Positions 25,101-36,713 of a stretch of 64,000 bases of DNA are shown piece after piece; the stretch's first letter is position 1; each line of letters begins with the position of its first letter. Under the pieces are notes generated by a model, which was not told the origin of the DNA, ran no database searches, and saw only the letters and a list, made by a program, of their open reading frames with translations. The stretch is from contig NC_092863.1 in the NCBI RefSeq assembly GCF_032062135.1, positions 19,550,303 through 19,614,302 on the forward strand, in the 5' to 3' direction. The stretch is from Pyxicephalus adspersus. Taxonomy: Eukaryota > Chordata > Amphibia > Anura > Pyxicephalidae. Position numbers and translations under genes: made by a program.

Positions 25101-28100
25101 TCAGCAGCTCACGGTCTGAACAGGTGCTCATGCCTTTTATTTATGGGTCTAGCCAGAACAACAGGTTAGTAAAAATGGATCTTGGGTATGTCCAGTAATT
25201 TGCTAATCATGGTTCTGTGAGCCTAAATTCCCCTTTCTAAGAGGTAGAATGCTACAATCTTAATTCTAAAAGCAATTCCATTTTTACTGCTTTCAAGTAA
25301 CTAGCTGAGGATTTAATTGCTCATTTGTATAACACTGTCTGAAGCCGTACTTCCTGTTTCCTTATCTAATTTGGGTGAAGGAGAGAGCAACCCAACCTGG
25401 TGTTATAATAAATGCCGTCATATATGCTGTCAGCTAGGCTGTCTTCTGTCTTACACTGCCCTCTACTGGAATGAGATCAACACAAACATCACAAGAAAAA
25501 TACTCGCTCCCTGAAAACAAACCAGCTCTGGCAAAAATAACCCACTTCAGCTCTCTCAAGCATTAGGAATTGCATTAAGCAAAAAATTGTTTTGATTCAC
25601 ATTATGATGTGATCTTCGAATTTGTATATAGAGGCCACAAACAATAAAAGCCCATCTCCAAATTCCAAAAAAAGTTTATTACCGTATGATGAAAGAAATA
25701 ATCTGCAAAACTAGGTCCTTTGACATTCCCGGGAGGGACTGCTAATTCATCACAGGCACCTGTTTGGGTTGTCCCGTTACTAATCTTCTGGTCTATTCAG
25801 AAAAGGATCTCACTGCAAACAGCCAATAGAAAGTGTCCAAATCAGGCAGGCCGAGACGGAACACCCAACGAAAGACCCTACAGGGTGCCAATAAATAGAG
25901 GAGAAAATAAACTGAGCAAGAAGACGGCATCATGTGACCACACCTTGGGTCAGTACAAATGGATTTGAGATTTTTCTGCCAGCCATTAAAATAGGTGTGG
26001 GAGGGTGCTTAGGTATATTCTGGAGATCTAGTTGGAATAAATAGTACCGAGCCAAATGTTGAATAGACAGTGGGTGTCGCATGTTCATAACTGATTAACT
26101 CAAAGTACAAAGAATAGATGCTAGATCACATTTTCGGGCATCCCTGCAATACAATGTAAATAAGGTGTCTATATGTGGAGGAACAGGACTAAAAGGCATG
26201 GGAGGTCAGGCTGTGTGGCGAGATGCACAACTACTGCCAAGAACACCTATACAATGTTTTTTTTTATTTTGTAAATGTACGCATTAAAGTATTTATAAGC
26301 AATGTAAACCAGTGAAAGTATACCCAGTTAAATGTCTTCCTTTAAAATGTTTGGATAGGAAAATGTAAAAAATAAAACTGTAAATAGTTTTTATTTATCC
26401 AGGTCACTGTATATAGATAGTACTAGTTAGTCACATTTAACTGAAGTCGTTCAGTAATGTTAAACAACTTTTAGATTTTGTGGAGCAGACATAGGACTGC
26501 TTGACAACAATTTCTAATCTGCTGGACAAAGGACTGTAGGAAAAGACAAAAATCAGAGCCATCTCCTCTGATTTAGGGGTCATGTAAGGCAGAAAAAAAG
26601 GTATGTTTTACATTAAAGAAGGGGGAAGGAAAACATAATTCAATAAGTGTTCAACTAATGGATTGAACTATCTGCTCTGTTACGCTACAACCTGCCCTAT
26701 TCATAAAAATAAGGCCATGTTTCTTTGGACAATCAGGTCCCACACCACAGTGACTCTTATTTAATGGGGCCAACAAAGATCACATGACTAGCTTTGGATC
26801 ATGAAGTTAATAGGCAAAAAAAATCTGGGTGGTCTGAAGTTGGCACGTTTCCTCTCTCAACCGTCACAGCTTCAGATGTGTGACTGCATCTACTGACACC
26901 AAACGGTCAACTTCACATCCAGGCAAATGGAATTCTTAAGAATCAGTTCTGCAATAGCAGCATACATAATCTCCCAGCATAGATATATGAACATTGATAT
27001 ACATATTTAAAGTAATAATATTTATTTAAAATTAAAGTAAGTTTTAACATTGTTGTGTAGGAATTTTTGAGACACATGTTGGTTAGAGACTTTGTGCTGC
27101 AGAACTGACTTTAGGATTGAGGTTTGTGTACAGACTTACTGTTCCAGGAACTGCTGAAGCCCTTGTCGTCTTCTTTCAATAAAATCGTCACTGCCGCCCA
27201 TATGAAAAGGAACTTTCCCTGGTAATGCTGGAACAGGCCTAAAAAAAAGAGGAAGTTCTGAATCAGAAAGCCAGCGGGTAGATATGTTGCAAGTTACTAT
27301 AGAGTAAAGCTGCAGATAGTATGATGGAGTTTTACAGTTGAAACAGAAATATTTGCAGAACATTGTAGAGCAAGACTGTGGAAGCAAAATTACATTGAGA
27401 AGAAGTCAAATGTAATTTTTGTACATGCCAATCTATTTAATGATTTTTAATATTTGGAATTAGGATCCGAGGTTCAGTGCCTGAAAAATCATTGCCATTT
27501 GTGAGACAGGTTGTGGAAATGAAGCCTTCTCCTTCAACCTAGCCCCAGCCCTTCTGTGGATATAGCAAGAGTTAAGTGTGGACCAGAAATATTTATGTGT
27601 CCTAATTGGCTTGGGAGAAAAAAAAAAAAACAAAGATTCATTCAATTAATCAGTACAATGCAAATAATCTGTGTGGTATAGTAAATAAAAAAACTCCCTT
27701 TGATGGGTTACATTTTCCATTTTTAAAGGATTATAGAGGAGCAATGATCAGAGATATAATAAAAATGTATGTAAGGAGAGATGGAAGAAAAAAAAAGTCA
27801 GGATGGGTGCCAGACTGTGGGGAGAAAGGTGTTGGGATCTCTGCAAAACCCCCACCCATGACCTCCCCCCTACAACCAGGGTTTGTAGTAGAGTGCATAA
27901 TAGACTGAATATTCTACATTAAGGCTACGTACATAGACCCTTTCACTATCCTTTCCAATGTCAAAAGACTGAAAGATAAATGAACAAGGACTGTACATAC
28001 AGTGCTGTTCTGCTCTATGGAGAGGGGAGAATGAGCAAGCTGCACCACGCTGAGCCCTCCCCCCCTTGAATTCCATTATGGTTGTTCATCAACCTGCAAG

Positions 28101-31100
28101 GATGGATCCATGAATGGCCGGCCGCTGTACACACGCAAGATTCCCATTCGATACTAGACCTGAAACGATAATCGGACAAGAATCATCTGACGTGTGTACG
28201 TAGCCTATGTGGCATGGAAACCATTATCTGCCACAATCGTCCCTCGGTTCCCTTCATGTAGGCTGTGAAACGAGGATTTATGAGAAGTTATTATTTAAAC
28301 ATTTCTGACCCGATTCTAATAAACAGAGCTTGCTTGGTTGATGTTCTGATCCTCAGCCATCTGAATTCCTGACCCAGAAGGAGTATGCAGCTCAGTGTTT
28401 AGTAATTGTGTTAACTGCATGCTTCTTTAGGTGTGAGACTGCTTCTACTGACACCAAAAGATCAACTTCTGATCCAGGCAATAGAATTCTTAAGAATCAG
28501 TTCAGCAATGGCAGCTAAAAAAATCTTCCAGGATAAAATCCTCTAAAAATATCCAGCAGTAGTAAATAATATATTTATATAATAGTACATTTTTACAGGT
28601 AGTCCCCAGGTTAATGACATCCAACATACGGACGACTCCTAGATACGAACGGGGCTTCCCTGCACACTCGTCTAGGCGCCATAAATTTTTTTTTTTTTTT
28701 TGCTTTGTGTGTGATTATTTCACAGTGAGGATTTTATACAGTAACTGACATCACATTGCCTAATATTATGTTGGGACAAACATCTGTCCTAATTGCAATT
28801 ATTAAAATAACACACCTATTTAGAGCAAACTACTTACACAAGGCCAGCATATTTCTGCAGCTGTTTCCTTAACCAGGCAAACTCCCTATAACGTCTTCTA
28901 ACACAGGATGTCTTTGCAGTGAAAGCCTTGCTGTTGGTCTGGAAAAAGACAAAAAACAGCTTGTAAGACTGACCTTTCATTACTAAGAATACTGCAATTT
29001 TTTTGTTTTGTTTTGTTTAAAGACAATCTGTTGCTCTCTAGTTTTGGAAATACACACAGTGGTGCTTGAAAGTTTGTAAACTTTTTTAACATTTTCTATA
29101 ATAATATATGAATGTGAAACAGCGGTGGCCACTGGTGGTCTGTGAGAAAATTTTGGTGGTCCGTGGCGCTGGCTGGTGCACCCCCGAGCGGGTCAGGAGA
29201 AGGACCCCACTGGGAGGGCGCATCGGCCAGAGCCGCGGACCACGTCCATTGTACAATTCCTTGGCTCAGGAAAGTGGGCGGGCTGTGTCCCTGGACACAA
29301 CCCACCTACTCTCCCATTGGAGGCTCAGACCTGCAATGGAGGAGTGGCCGGGTTTATGTCATAATGGCGTCACTTCCCCTTTGAGTGACACCCGGCTCGG
29401 GAGCCTGACCACTGACCTAAAATATTATCAGATTGTCTGAAAGTCCTAAAGTAGATAAATAAAAACCTTGTTAAACCAATAAAAAATAAGCAATATTTGG
29501 TTATGTATTTATTGAAAATGATCAAACATATCTGTGTGTAGCAAAAATAAGTGAATTGTGCTTAGTATTTGGTATGACCCCCTTGTACAGAAATATTTGC
29601 AACTAACTGTAACTGTTCTCCACATTGACTCAAAGGAATGTTTGCCCATTTATTTATACAGTTTCAGCTCTTGGATGTTCTGGATGTGGATTTCCTCACA
29701 TTACCAGTGAATATCAACAACGCACCAATATAACAACCAATTCAAGCACCGATGAATATCAGCACAGACTCAATGATAAAATATGGAGGCCCAGCAGCTG
29801 CCAATCTCTTACTCACATGAAGGAATATTTTATAATCCACATAGGACGTCCATGATCCTTCATTCTGCAGTCTAGGATCCTGGACACGTATGGTGATAAA
29901 TTCCTACAAACACAAGAGATAACAAATCTGCTTACTTGAGAATGGCAGGGAGGTCAGATAATGAGAGTGGATACATTTGTCATACTATTAGGCTACGTCT
30001 ACACTGAAGTTAATTTTCAACCTTTAGAAATGCCCATGCAGCTTTTGTTTGAGTTTTTAGGCACTAAACATTTTAAAACAAGATATTTGACAAAGAAGAT
30101 ATAAAATAGGGGAAAATACCTCCCAAATGCCCCAAAACATCCAGTGGGGAGCAATTGGAAAGCATTTATAGGGTTTTTAACACTTAAAAACACTCCAAGG
30201 TGTATTTTTTTACTGTCCATGAAGAAATGTGTATGGGAATTTCAAACATGGGTGCGATTGCTTGAACAGTTGGCAAGGTGCAAAATCGTGCAACTCTGAC
30301 CCAGCCTTTGGTATGGTAATGATGCAGTGAAACAGGAGAATATTTGTTTTCTTTTTTCACTAAACCAAGAGGAAGTTTAGGAAGTACAGAAAAATGCCTG
30401 TTCATTTTTTTTTTTAAGAATGCGGAATCCTTGTTACTTTCTTGTAAGATGAATAGAAAGCTAAAACAATTTTATCTGTAAATCCTCCTTTAAAGATTTT
30501 TTCTACATATTGCCACATTGTAGGAGATGAGTTTGGAGTCCAAACTTAGATAGCAGCCTAGAAGCAAGTAGCAAATTTGTGGTTTGCTGGACCACCAGCT
30601 GAAAACTGAGGATCCAAAACCAGAAAAAACAACAACAACCAGTCAGCACATGTATAGATGTGTAAACTGATAAAGACAAAAAAGACAATTGTTTTTGGAA
30701 TGGAGACCTTTTATGAAATGATTCATGATAAAATACTGAAAAATTGCTAAATTTAAATACAGTAGTTGAGTCTTGTATGGCATGATAACCATTGATCAAT
30801 GTAAGAGAGTTTCCAGTTTAATTAATGCACTTTAAGTTAACCAATAGAAGTATGTCAAGGAAAAATAAAAACATAAGTAGGTATCTGTAACATTTGAAAA
30901 TTTCTGGTTTAGCATGACATGGTTTATCTTTTTAACATGTTGAAAGTAAAAAAAAAATTGACAATGTCTCAAGAAATATAGTGTGCTCTTCCTACCTTCA
31001 TTATTGACATGATAACAGTGTATTCTTATTTTTTTAAGCAAGTGTTGATAGCCCTACCTACTTCACTTTGGAAGCATTACTAAAAACACAAACTTCTGAT

Positions 31101-34100
31101 CTCTACCCCTCTCAATAAACCCTTCATGTGCAGAGGAAGAGAGCACAGAAAGGTATCACCTAGAATCTCTGGAAGAATCTAACAGATATAACTGCAGGTA
31201 GTCCCCCAGTTAGGCACATCTCACATACGCTTTGTTTGTGATTAGCTCACAGTGAGGATTTTATACAGTAACGGACACCACACTGCCAAATAATATGTTG
31301 AGAAAAACATATGTCCTAAATGCTTTTTATAAAATAATGTACCTGTTCTGACTTACATACAAATTTAACTTAAGAACAAACCTACAGTCCTTATTTCGTA
31401 TGTAACTTGGGGACTACCTGTAATAACTTTCAATGGTATATTTAGAAGATCAAAAGGAAACAAAAAGAAGAATTTCATTCTTGGGTATGCATTTCCTTTA
31501 GGGAATTAAGTGTTTGGGACCTTCCTTATGGATATTTGTAACTGTATATGAATGTAGGTTTAGGAACCATTTGACAATGGTGGAGCAATCCAAGGCATGT
31601 CATGCATGTCAGTTTTTCCCTAGACCATCCCTTCAATTTTGTTAAGCTTACCTGAAGCACCATTAAGTCCCTGAGGGATCTCTCCATAAAACACCTTTCA
31701 ATCAAGTTGTTTGAGCAGTGAGTGATTTACAGGTTTTGTGCATTAAAGAGCCATTCCTTACAGCCCGCTGTGATAGTCATCTTTTAAATGGATCTGGCAT
31801 CTGGATGCAAGAAAATACAACCCACAATACATGACAGGAAAATACCTGTAACCATGGTCGCTACGTGAAATAACCTGGTCATTAAGACAAACTATGAACT
31901 ATAATAATTTTATTAAAGTGGAACTAACCCATTTTTTTTAAATTCCTATCAAGCACATCCTTTTTTGCAGAAGGAACAGACAATGTTTCTTCCACAATAA
32001 AATAACCCAACCTGCCTGATCGCAATTTTTTTTAAATACACTCACCTGTCCTACTTCCATTGCAGGGCGCCGCCATTGTCTTCCTCCACTTCTTTATTTC
32101 TATCTTCAGCTATCTTGATTTGTCAGGGATATTGTAAATCCTGCAGGAGTTCATTTAGTCCCAGCAGCCGCAGGTAAAGCCAGGATGCACCAGGTATCCC
32201 AGCTTCCTACTACAAAGCCCTGCCTGATTACAGATTTTAAAAGTGAACATTCAGTTCTGCTTTAGCTTGTATTTATAAAGGGCCAACAAATTACGCAGCT
32301 CTTTACAAACTCCACAACTACGTCACTAACTGTCCCATAATCTAATGCTCCTACCATACTCATATGTCATTATTATCCCCGTGCCTAGAGGAAAGCCATG
32401 CAAGCACGTGTAGAACATACAAATTGCAGGTAGAAGTGTCCTGGCTGAGATTTAAACCTGGGACCCAGTGCTGCAAGAGTGCTAACCACTGAGCCAACTG
32501 TGCCACCCAGACTATATCCAGTAAGTTATGCCCAATATTCATTACAATATAGCAACGATATCCTTTCCAGGTACAGGCAGTGATCCCACCCTAGGTATAC
32601 ATTTTACTTAGCTCTTTAAGGGACCTCCATGGAAAATGAAAGTATTTTTTTTTTTTAGTGAATGGATTAATCGCTCACTCATCCTGAAGAGTATCTGTAC
32701 TACGTATTAACCTTTTTCATAGTTAGATAAATAAAACTTTGTTTAACAAATACATTTAATATGTGCATTTCTAACACAGAGTTTGCAGAAAATCTTAACT
32801 TTACAGGAACGCTATATATATGTTTGAGGATGGGACACAGGGAGATTACCTGGACTGTACATTAAAGTAAAAGTTCCACTTTCTGTTTCTTCAACCTAAA
32901 AGGCTTCTCTGTGCTCTAGCTTTCGTGTAACCTTATCCATTGTCCCCCCTATACCTGAAAGGGACTAAAGATGTACACACCTTACTCTATAATAAAATAA
33001 TCAACTTCTTCCCTGTTTTCTGGAGCAGCTGTCTAACTTGTGGGTTAACTTGTAAGCGAAGTGGAATTATTCAGATTTGGTGGTTGTGTAAGTTCCTCCA
33101 GCACATTTATAAAAGATTTAAATGTAGAGAAAATCTTTTGCTTGAGGCTTCCTGTCAGAACATTGATTATGGGAGTTGTCATGTACATGTATGGGGGTAC
33201 ATGTTGAGGTACGGATGACACGTTGGATCTTACAGTACTAGCTAGTTTAATGCAGCAGCCTTACATGACCTCATATCAGAGGTACAAAAAGGAAAAAAAA
33301 GTAAAGGATATAGGTTATATCTACATGTGCAAGGCTAGAATAGTTGTCCTTATACCACTCATGTCTACAGAACAAAAAAAGGTCCACTGTAAAAGCTACA
33401 TTGCTCATCATGGTCAAGCTAGTGTTTTGCTCCCTAGAAACTGCTGCCTTTGTCTTTGAAAATCATCCAAATACTGAAATAAAGTCTGCACTGTGCTGTT
33501 TGAGGAGAGCCTGCGCACAGCACTGCACCTATTTCCCCCTCAGGTTACTATTTAAACCTGACTTGTCATGTCACTTGCAAAATAGCCGGCCATCACCACA
33601 TTTTCTGATCAGTGACATTGGAGCTTCTGCTAAATAATCCATATTTTAGAAGCACATCAAGGCAAAATCTGTGTGGCATATGTTGGAAATAAAAGAACAG
33701 AGAGCTATGGATTACTGGAGGGCATTTTAAAGTTTTTTTTTTTTTTTTGTTTACAGTAGGTGGTAAAGCAAACCACCTGGAAATGGTAATACACATTTTT
33801 AAATATATTTTTTCTTACTTAAAAGTAAAAATGACTTTGATTAGGGTATCCACTCATACAACTTAATGTGAACTGTCTACAAATAAAGGTAAAAAGTTAA
33901 AAAAAATCTAAATAAATAAAATTGTAAATTTATCACATGCAATAAAAAAAAAAAAAAATCAAGTACATCAACATTTACCACCACTTCAAATTAAAAAACA
34001 ACATGGAGTCACATGGATTGCAAACAACTTCTATTTCTTCACAACTGATCACCCCAGCAAATTCAGATAAAGAGCTAACCATCTGATGCTTAAGGAGTGA

Positions 34101-35168
34101 CTCCAAGAACCTTAATATTTTACTAAAGGATCTGCGGGTAACTCTTGCAACAGGTGGTGCTAAAGTACATTAAAGACTGAACACAGTTGAAAACATGTGC
34201 TGTGGAATAAAAGACTTGATTGAACACAGTAACAGTAAACATGTTTTGTACAAACTGAAAACAGCATTTCATAAAGATAAAAACTACCACAATGCCAAAA
34301 TAGAAATGTGGGAGGGAAACATTAGCAGTGTCAGGCACAACACCTAGTATTGTTTATAACAATATCAGGAGAGGGAGTGCAGACCATCAAGAAAAGGGCA
34401 TCAAAATCCTTCACACCTAGAGACTGCTCCCACATAGCAGTTACATTGTGGAATCATTGCAGGAGAGGAGCTGGTGCCTTGGGACCTTCTATTTTATAGT
34501 TCATGGCTCTGCGGATGAGATCTGGATTATCAGAAGCCACAAATCATGCATGCATATCTACATATGGAGAGCCCTACCTCATTTTAACATGCAATGGCAT
34601 CATTGCTGGACATCGCCTACTCACATCCAGTGAAGATTTGGGAAAAAAATAGTATACCACATCTCATAGGAAGATGCTTCTGCACTTCAACAATTTAGGA
34701 TAGTCAGCATTTCCAAGATTGCACAGAAAGACAATGAAGTCACCCTCTCCAGTCTGAAAGCTGAATGAAAGATGGAATTTAAAAGTATGTCTCAATGTGT
34801 TTTGGCCACAGGTGTATAATGAAGCATTTTAATAAATGCTGGATGGATGTCATAAGAAGATCTGTGCTATAATCATTAGAACCATATACCAGAAAGCTGA
34901 AACTTGTAACTTCCACTGTCAAGTTCAGTTTGAATGTGATTACCAGTGTTTGGTAAGGGTACTTTAAGACATCATGCTTGCCTGCAGTGAGGTAGGTACA
35001 TTAGAATAGGCTGAATGGCAAAAAAAAACAGAAGAGAGCAGATAATGGCAGAGAAAGTATCACGTGTCACCTTATCTCAGTGTGTATGCTGGCAAATTGA
35101 AGATTTTTGTCTAAATTTATTAGTAACAGTATTCCCCTTACCTCCTCATCCATGTTATTCTGAAACAT
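21936..35168 (-). CDS. SNX11: Sorting nexin 11 (PX domain protein), 165 aa
   Basis: Encodes a phosphoinositide-binding sorting nexin of the endosomal system. Five coding exons join in frame: 35142-35168, 29817-29903, 28838-28938, 27140-27238 and 21936-22119 (498 nt with stop). Residues 10-38 ([18 protein letters not shown]...) form the first PX strands. RRRYREF at residues 52-58 is the PI3P-binding core. Residues 72-80 (VPVPALPGK) are the proline-rich PX loop. [10 protein letters not shown] follows, and residues 106-165 give the two extra helices of the extended PX fold shared by SNX10 and SNX11. The start is the ATG at 35168: its frame has a stop just upstream in the same exon. The human protein is about 270 aa, and this one stops soon after GWTQEET, so the long human C-terminal tail is absent. 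SNX11 rather than SNX10 is favoured by the [20 protein letters not shown] match and by CBX1 head to head. Confidence 0.93.
22120..27139 (-). other. SNX11: SNX11 intron before last exon
   Basis: About 5.0 kb without recognised exons. It contains the first copy of a roughly 105-bp duplicated block (26876-26981) and a short hairpin relic near 22680. The open frames at 23454-24203 and 24541-24798 show no recognisable domain. Confidence 0.7.
27140..27238 (-). CDS. SNX11: SNX11 PX exon (proline loop and helix)
   Basis: The acceptor has a T-rich tract ending in AG; the donor is CA|GTAAGT. Encodes PVPALPGK through [11 protein letters not shown]. Phase 2 at the start and phase 2 at the end, matching its neighbours. 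Confidence 0.94.
27922..28206. mobile_element. 'GGCTACGTACACA' family MITE, 285 bp
   Basis: The left end AGGCTACGTACAT and the right end GTGTGTACGTAGCCT are inverted. The interior is GC-richer, with a TTCAAGGGGGGGAGGG-type tract on the minus strand and the shared ATGGATCCAT block. Non-coding. Confidence 0.8.
28596..28822. mobile_element. 'CAGGTAGTCCCC' MITE, right end missing
   Basis: Begins TA-CAGGTAGTCCCCAGGTTA. The interior GTGAGGATTTTATACAGTAA and ATTATGTTGGGACAAACAT matches the fuller copy at 31195. The right terminal repeat is lost about 15 bp upstream (plus-strand sense) of the SNX11 exon at 28838. Confidence 0.8.
28838..28938 (-). CDS. SNX11: SNX11 PX exon with phosphoinositide-binding core
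   Basis: Acceptor CTTTTTCCAG, donor GT|GTAAGT. Encodes [20 protein letters not shown] through LQKYAGL, plus two bases of a split valine codon. Confidence 0.95.
29058..29740 (+). mobile_element. Tc1/mariner-type element, 5' part, interrupted
   Basis: Starts CAGTGGTGCTTGAAAGTTTG, the terminal sequence of a vertebrate Tc1/mariner family. After a 295-bp insertion it resumes with ACCTAAAATATTATCAGATT, CCTAAAGTAGATAAATAAAA and ATGTATTTATTGAAAATGAT. The segment from about 29560 (TTTGGTATGACCCCCTTGTA) is probably internal sequence of the same or a related element. No transposase frame remains. Confidence 0.7.
29120..29414. mobile_element. hAT-like non-autonomous element nested in the Tc1 copy
   Basis: Termini CAGCGGTGGCCA and TGACCACTG form short imperfect inverted repeats of the hAT kind. 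The flanks ATGTGAAA and ACCTAAAA agree at five of eight positions, as for a decayed 8-bp target duplication. The 295-bp body is strikingly GC-rich compared with its AT-rich host. Open frames inside it are by-products of the composition. Confidence 0.65.
29817..29903 (-). CDS. SNX11: SNX11 PX exon (29 codons)
   Basis: Acceptor TGTTTGTAG, donor CAT|GTGAGT, both phase 0. Encodes the conserved RVQDPR and NEGSW blocks and ends YKIFLH. Confidence 0.95.
31195..31420. mobile_element. 'CAGGTAGTCCCC' MITE, both ends present
   Basis: Left CAGGTAGTCCCCCAGTTAG; right end reads inversely CAGGTAGTCCCCAAGTTACA. Length 226 bp, followed by TA on the right. The same family as 28596, which is preceded by TA. 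This suggests a TA-targeting (Tc1/mariner/pogo-type) MITE. Confidence 0.85.
31912..32270 (+). repeat. Interspersed repeat family B
   Basis: Starts ATTAAAGTGGAACTAACCCA and contains AGAAGGAACAGACAATGT, then CCTGCCTGATCGCAATTT and CGCCGCCATTGTCTTCC. The module order is shared with 56243 and partly with 18990 and family A. Confidence 0.65.
32240..32520 (-). mobile_element. tRNA-headed SINE, diverged copy
   Basis: The reverse complement starts at about 32512 with GGGTGGCACAGTTGGCTCAG, GGTTAGCACTC, then a decayed B box and the CAGGACACTTCTACCTGCAA region. It ends in a tail matching the 57100 copy. Same SINE family, more decayed. Confidence 0.75.
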
Positions 35169-35196
35169 CCTGCAACCAGTTTATATGTGGTATCAT
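35142..35196 (-). CDS. SNX11: SNX11 exon with start codon
   Basis: Acceptor CTTTTTTTCTTTGCAG, donor GAG|GTAAGG. Only 35142-35168 is coding (MFQNNMDEE); the upstream 28 bases are 5'UTR and contain an in-frame TAA. An additional out-of-frame ATG opens the exon at 35196 and terminates within it. A second in-frame ATG is at codon 6. Confidence 0.8.
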
Positions 35197-35384
35197 CTGC
35201 AAAGAAAAAAAGAAGTAAGGTAAATACTAATCGTAACATTCAGAGGTATTAAAGTGCTTACAATGTATAAAAAATGATTTGTCTTTTCCAGACTTGCAAA
35301 CTTTGTCTACCATCTTTCCACAGATATACATCCTCCTATTTATATCTATTTACTTGCTTCTCAAAGACACACAGCCTCTCATTA

Positions 35385-35415
<31 letters not shown>
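35385..35415. repeat. TA microsatellite
   Basis: An uninterrupted alternating TA tract of about 28 bases after TTATAT. Confidence 0.95.
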
Positions 35416-35574
35416 GACTTCCAATACCACTCAACTTCCTTTACAGGTACACAGGTTCAGATCAATAGTTTTTAAGCAACGCTGGTGTAATAATGGCCAC
35501 CAGTAGACTGAATCAGTTTGGAATTGTTTATATTATGAAATAAATTATTATAAACCTTTTCCATTGCCTGTTTG

Positions 35575-35847
35575 CAGTATTAATATTAATAATAACTGTA
35601 GTCATATAGCACATACATATTACACAGTCCATTACTGTCTCTCAAAGGGCTCCCAAAATAATGTCCCTACCTTAGTCAGCTGTCATTAGCAAGGCCATTT
35701 TAGAGGGGAAACCAATTAACCTATCCCCAGGATTTTGAGATGAGAGTGCTTAGAGGAAACCCACGAGGACAACATACAAACTCCATGCAGATAGTGTCCT
35801 GGCTGACTTGTGAACCAGAACTGCAAAGGCCAGAGTGCTAACCAGTA
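35575..35847 (-). mobile_element. tRNA-headed SINE, head truncated
   Basis: The reverse complement reads ACTGGTTAGCACTCTGGCCT, CAGGACACTATCTGCATGGA, then the conserved middle and the TGAGAGACAGTAATGG tail. The first tRNA bases are replaced by flanking sequence. Confidence 0.75.
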
Positions 35848-35867
35848 AGTATATATTGTATATTCAG

Positions 35868-36017
35868 GGTTCTCCCCAGGCCCTTTTAGCTGGGTGCACC
35901 ACCCGGCACTTTTTAGCACCCACCCAGCTGTTTTTGGGTGGTTACTGAAGTGTTTGGTCACAATACAGGCGCTGCCACGCGCCTACAAGTTCTTCCCACC
36001 CCGCTTAAAAAAATTTC
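35868..36017 (+). repeat. Interspersed repeat family C, copy 2
   Basis: AGGGTTCTCCCCAGGCCCTT, GCACCACCCGGCACTTTTTA, CAGCTGTTTTTGGGTGGTTA and TTCTTCCCACCCCGCTTAAA in order. This is the fullest copy of a family with relatives at 10850, 36121 and 37999. Confidence 0.75.
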
Positions 36018-36120
36018 TGGGTTGAGCACTGTATAATTCTATATAATGTATAGTATAATAACCATTGTATCATATCATCAGTTTTGGCAATGGAAAGCCA
36101 TAATATCTAAATTATATAGA

Positions 36121-36225
36121 GCCTGTTCTCAGCTCCTTTTAGCCGGCGCTTCACCTGGCACTTTTCAGTAACCATTCATCTGTTTTTCTGTGGTTTCTGA
36201 GAAATCGGTCACAATACTGGGATAC
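36121..36225 (+). repeat. Interspersed repeat family C, copy 3
   Basis: CCTGTTCTCAGCTCCTTTTA, CACCTGGCACTTTTCAGTAA and CTGTTTTTCTGTGGTTTCTG align with the copy at 35868. Confidence 0.65.
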
Positions 36226-36365
36226 GGCTTCCGTTATCACCCAGACACATCCACACCATTACCTTACATCAATAAAGTCACATATATGGAGCCTCTTATA
36301 CCTCCATGCAGCCTCCACAACACAGGCCCTTCCTTATTATTATTACTAAATAGGATTCTTATAGC

Positions 36366-36527
36366 NNNNNNNNNNNNNNNNNNNNNNNNNNNNNNNNNNN
36401 NNNNNNNNNNNNNNNNNNNNNNNNNNNNNNNNNNNNNNNNNNNNNNNNNNNNNNNNNNNNNNNNNNNNNNNNNNNNNNNNNNNNNNNNNNNNNNNNNNNN
36501 NNNNNNNNNNNNNNNNNNNNNNNNNNN
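36366..36527. other. Assembly gap (162 N)
   Basis: A run of N. Flanks contain repeated GCCTCCA-type units (CTCCATGCAGCCTCCACAAC before, GTGGCCTCCATCCCATACAG after). The gap may hide a small tandem repeat. Confidence 0.98.
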
Positions 36528-36713
36528 CCCATTACTTTCTACAGATATGTGGCCTCCATCCCATACAGATACACAGCTTCCCAGCACCTAGACTACACAA
36601 CAAATGTATGGAAGCTTTCATTATCACCAAACCGCTCTATTAGTGAAGCAAATCACCTGAAAACAACAAGACAATAACACAGCTTCCCTCCTCAGTTGTT
36701 TCCCCTCACTGCT

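Larger units (their letters stand above)
26876..28535. repeat. Direct repeat pair flanking SNX11 exon 27140-27238
   Basis: The block at 26876-26981 recurs in the same orientation at 28431-28535. Shared stretches include TCTACTGACACCAAA and ATTCTTAAGAATCAGTTC followed by GCAAT-GCAGC. About four fifths of positions agree by eye. It could be a local duplication or two copies of an unnamed interspersed repeat. Confidence 0.75.
27239..28837 (-). other. SNX11: SNX11 intron
   Basis: A 1.6-kb intron containing the MITE at 27922-28206, the second copy of the 105-bp block and a 'CAGGTAGTCCCC' element fragment. No further exon was seen. Confidence 0.75.
28939..29816 (-). other. SNX11: SNX11 intron filled by a nested transposon
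   Basis: An 878-bp intron, most of it the Tc1-type element and its hAT-like insertion listed below. Confidence 0.8.
29904..35141 (-). other. SNX11: SNX11 first coding intron
   Basis: A 5.2-kb intron. It contains a MITE (31195-31420), a repeat of the GAAGGGACAG family (31912-32270) and a reversed SINE (32240-32520). No further exon was recognised, and 32600-35100 shows only AT-rich unique-looking sequence and homopolymer runs. Confidence 0.7.
35197..36700 (-). other. SNX11: SNX11 5' intron with repeats and assembly gap
   Basis: Non-coding sequence between the start-codon exon and the promoter. It contains a TA microsatellite (35385-35415), a SINE fragment (35575-35847), two family C fragments and the N gap. 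Frames crossing the gap are artefacts. Confidence 0.6.

Noticed and set aside
29108..29440. Overlapping open frames of 60-110 codons on both strands
   Set aside because: They lie in the GC-rich hAT-like insertion, where stops are rare in every frame.
36190..36591. Open frames of 107-133 codons across the gap
   Set aside because: They read through the N run as X; the sequenced flanks show no protein motif.
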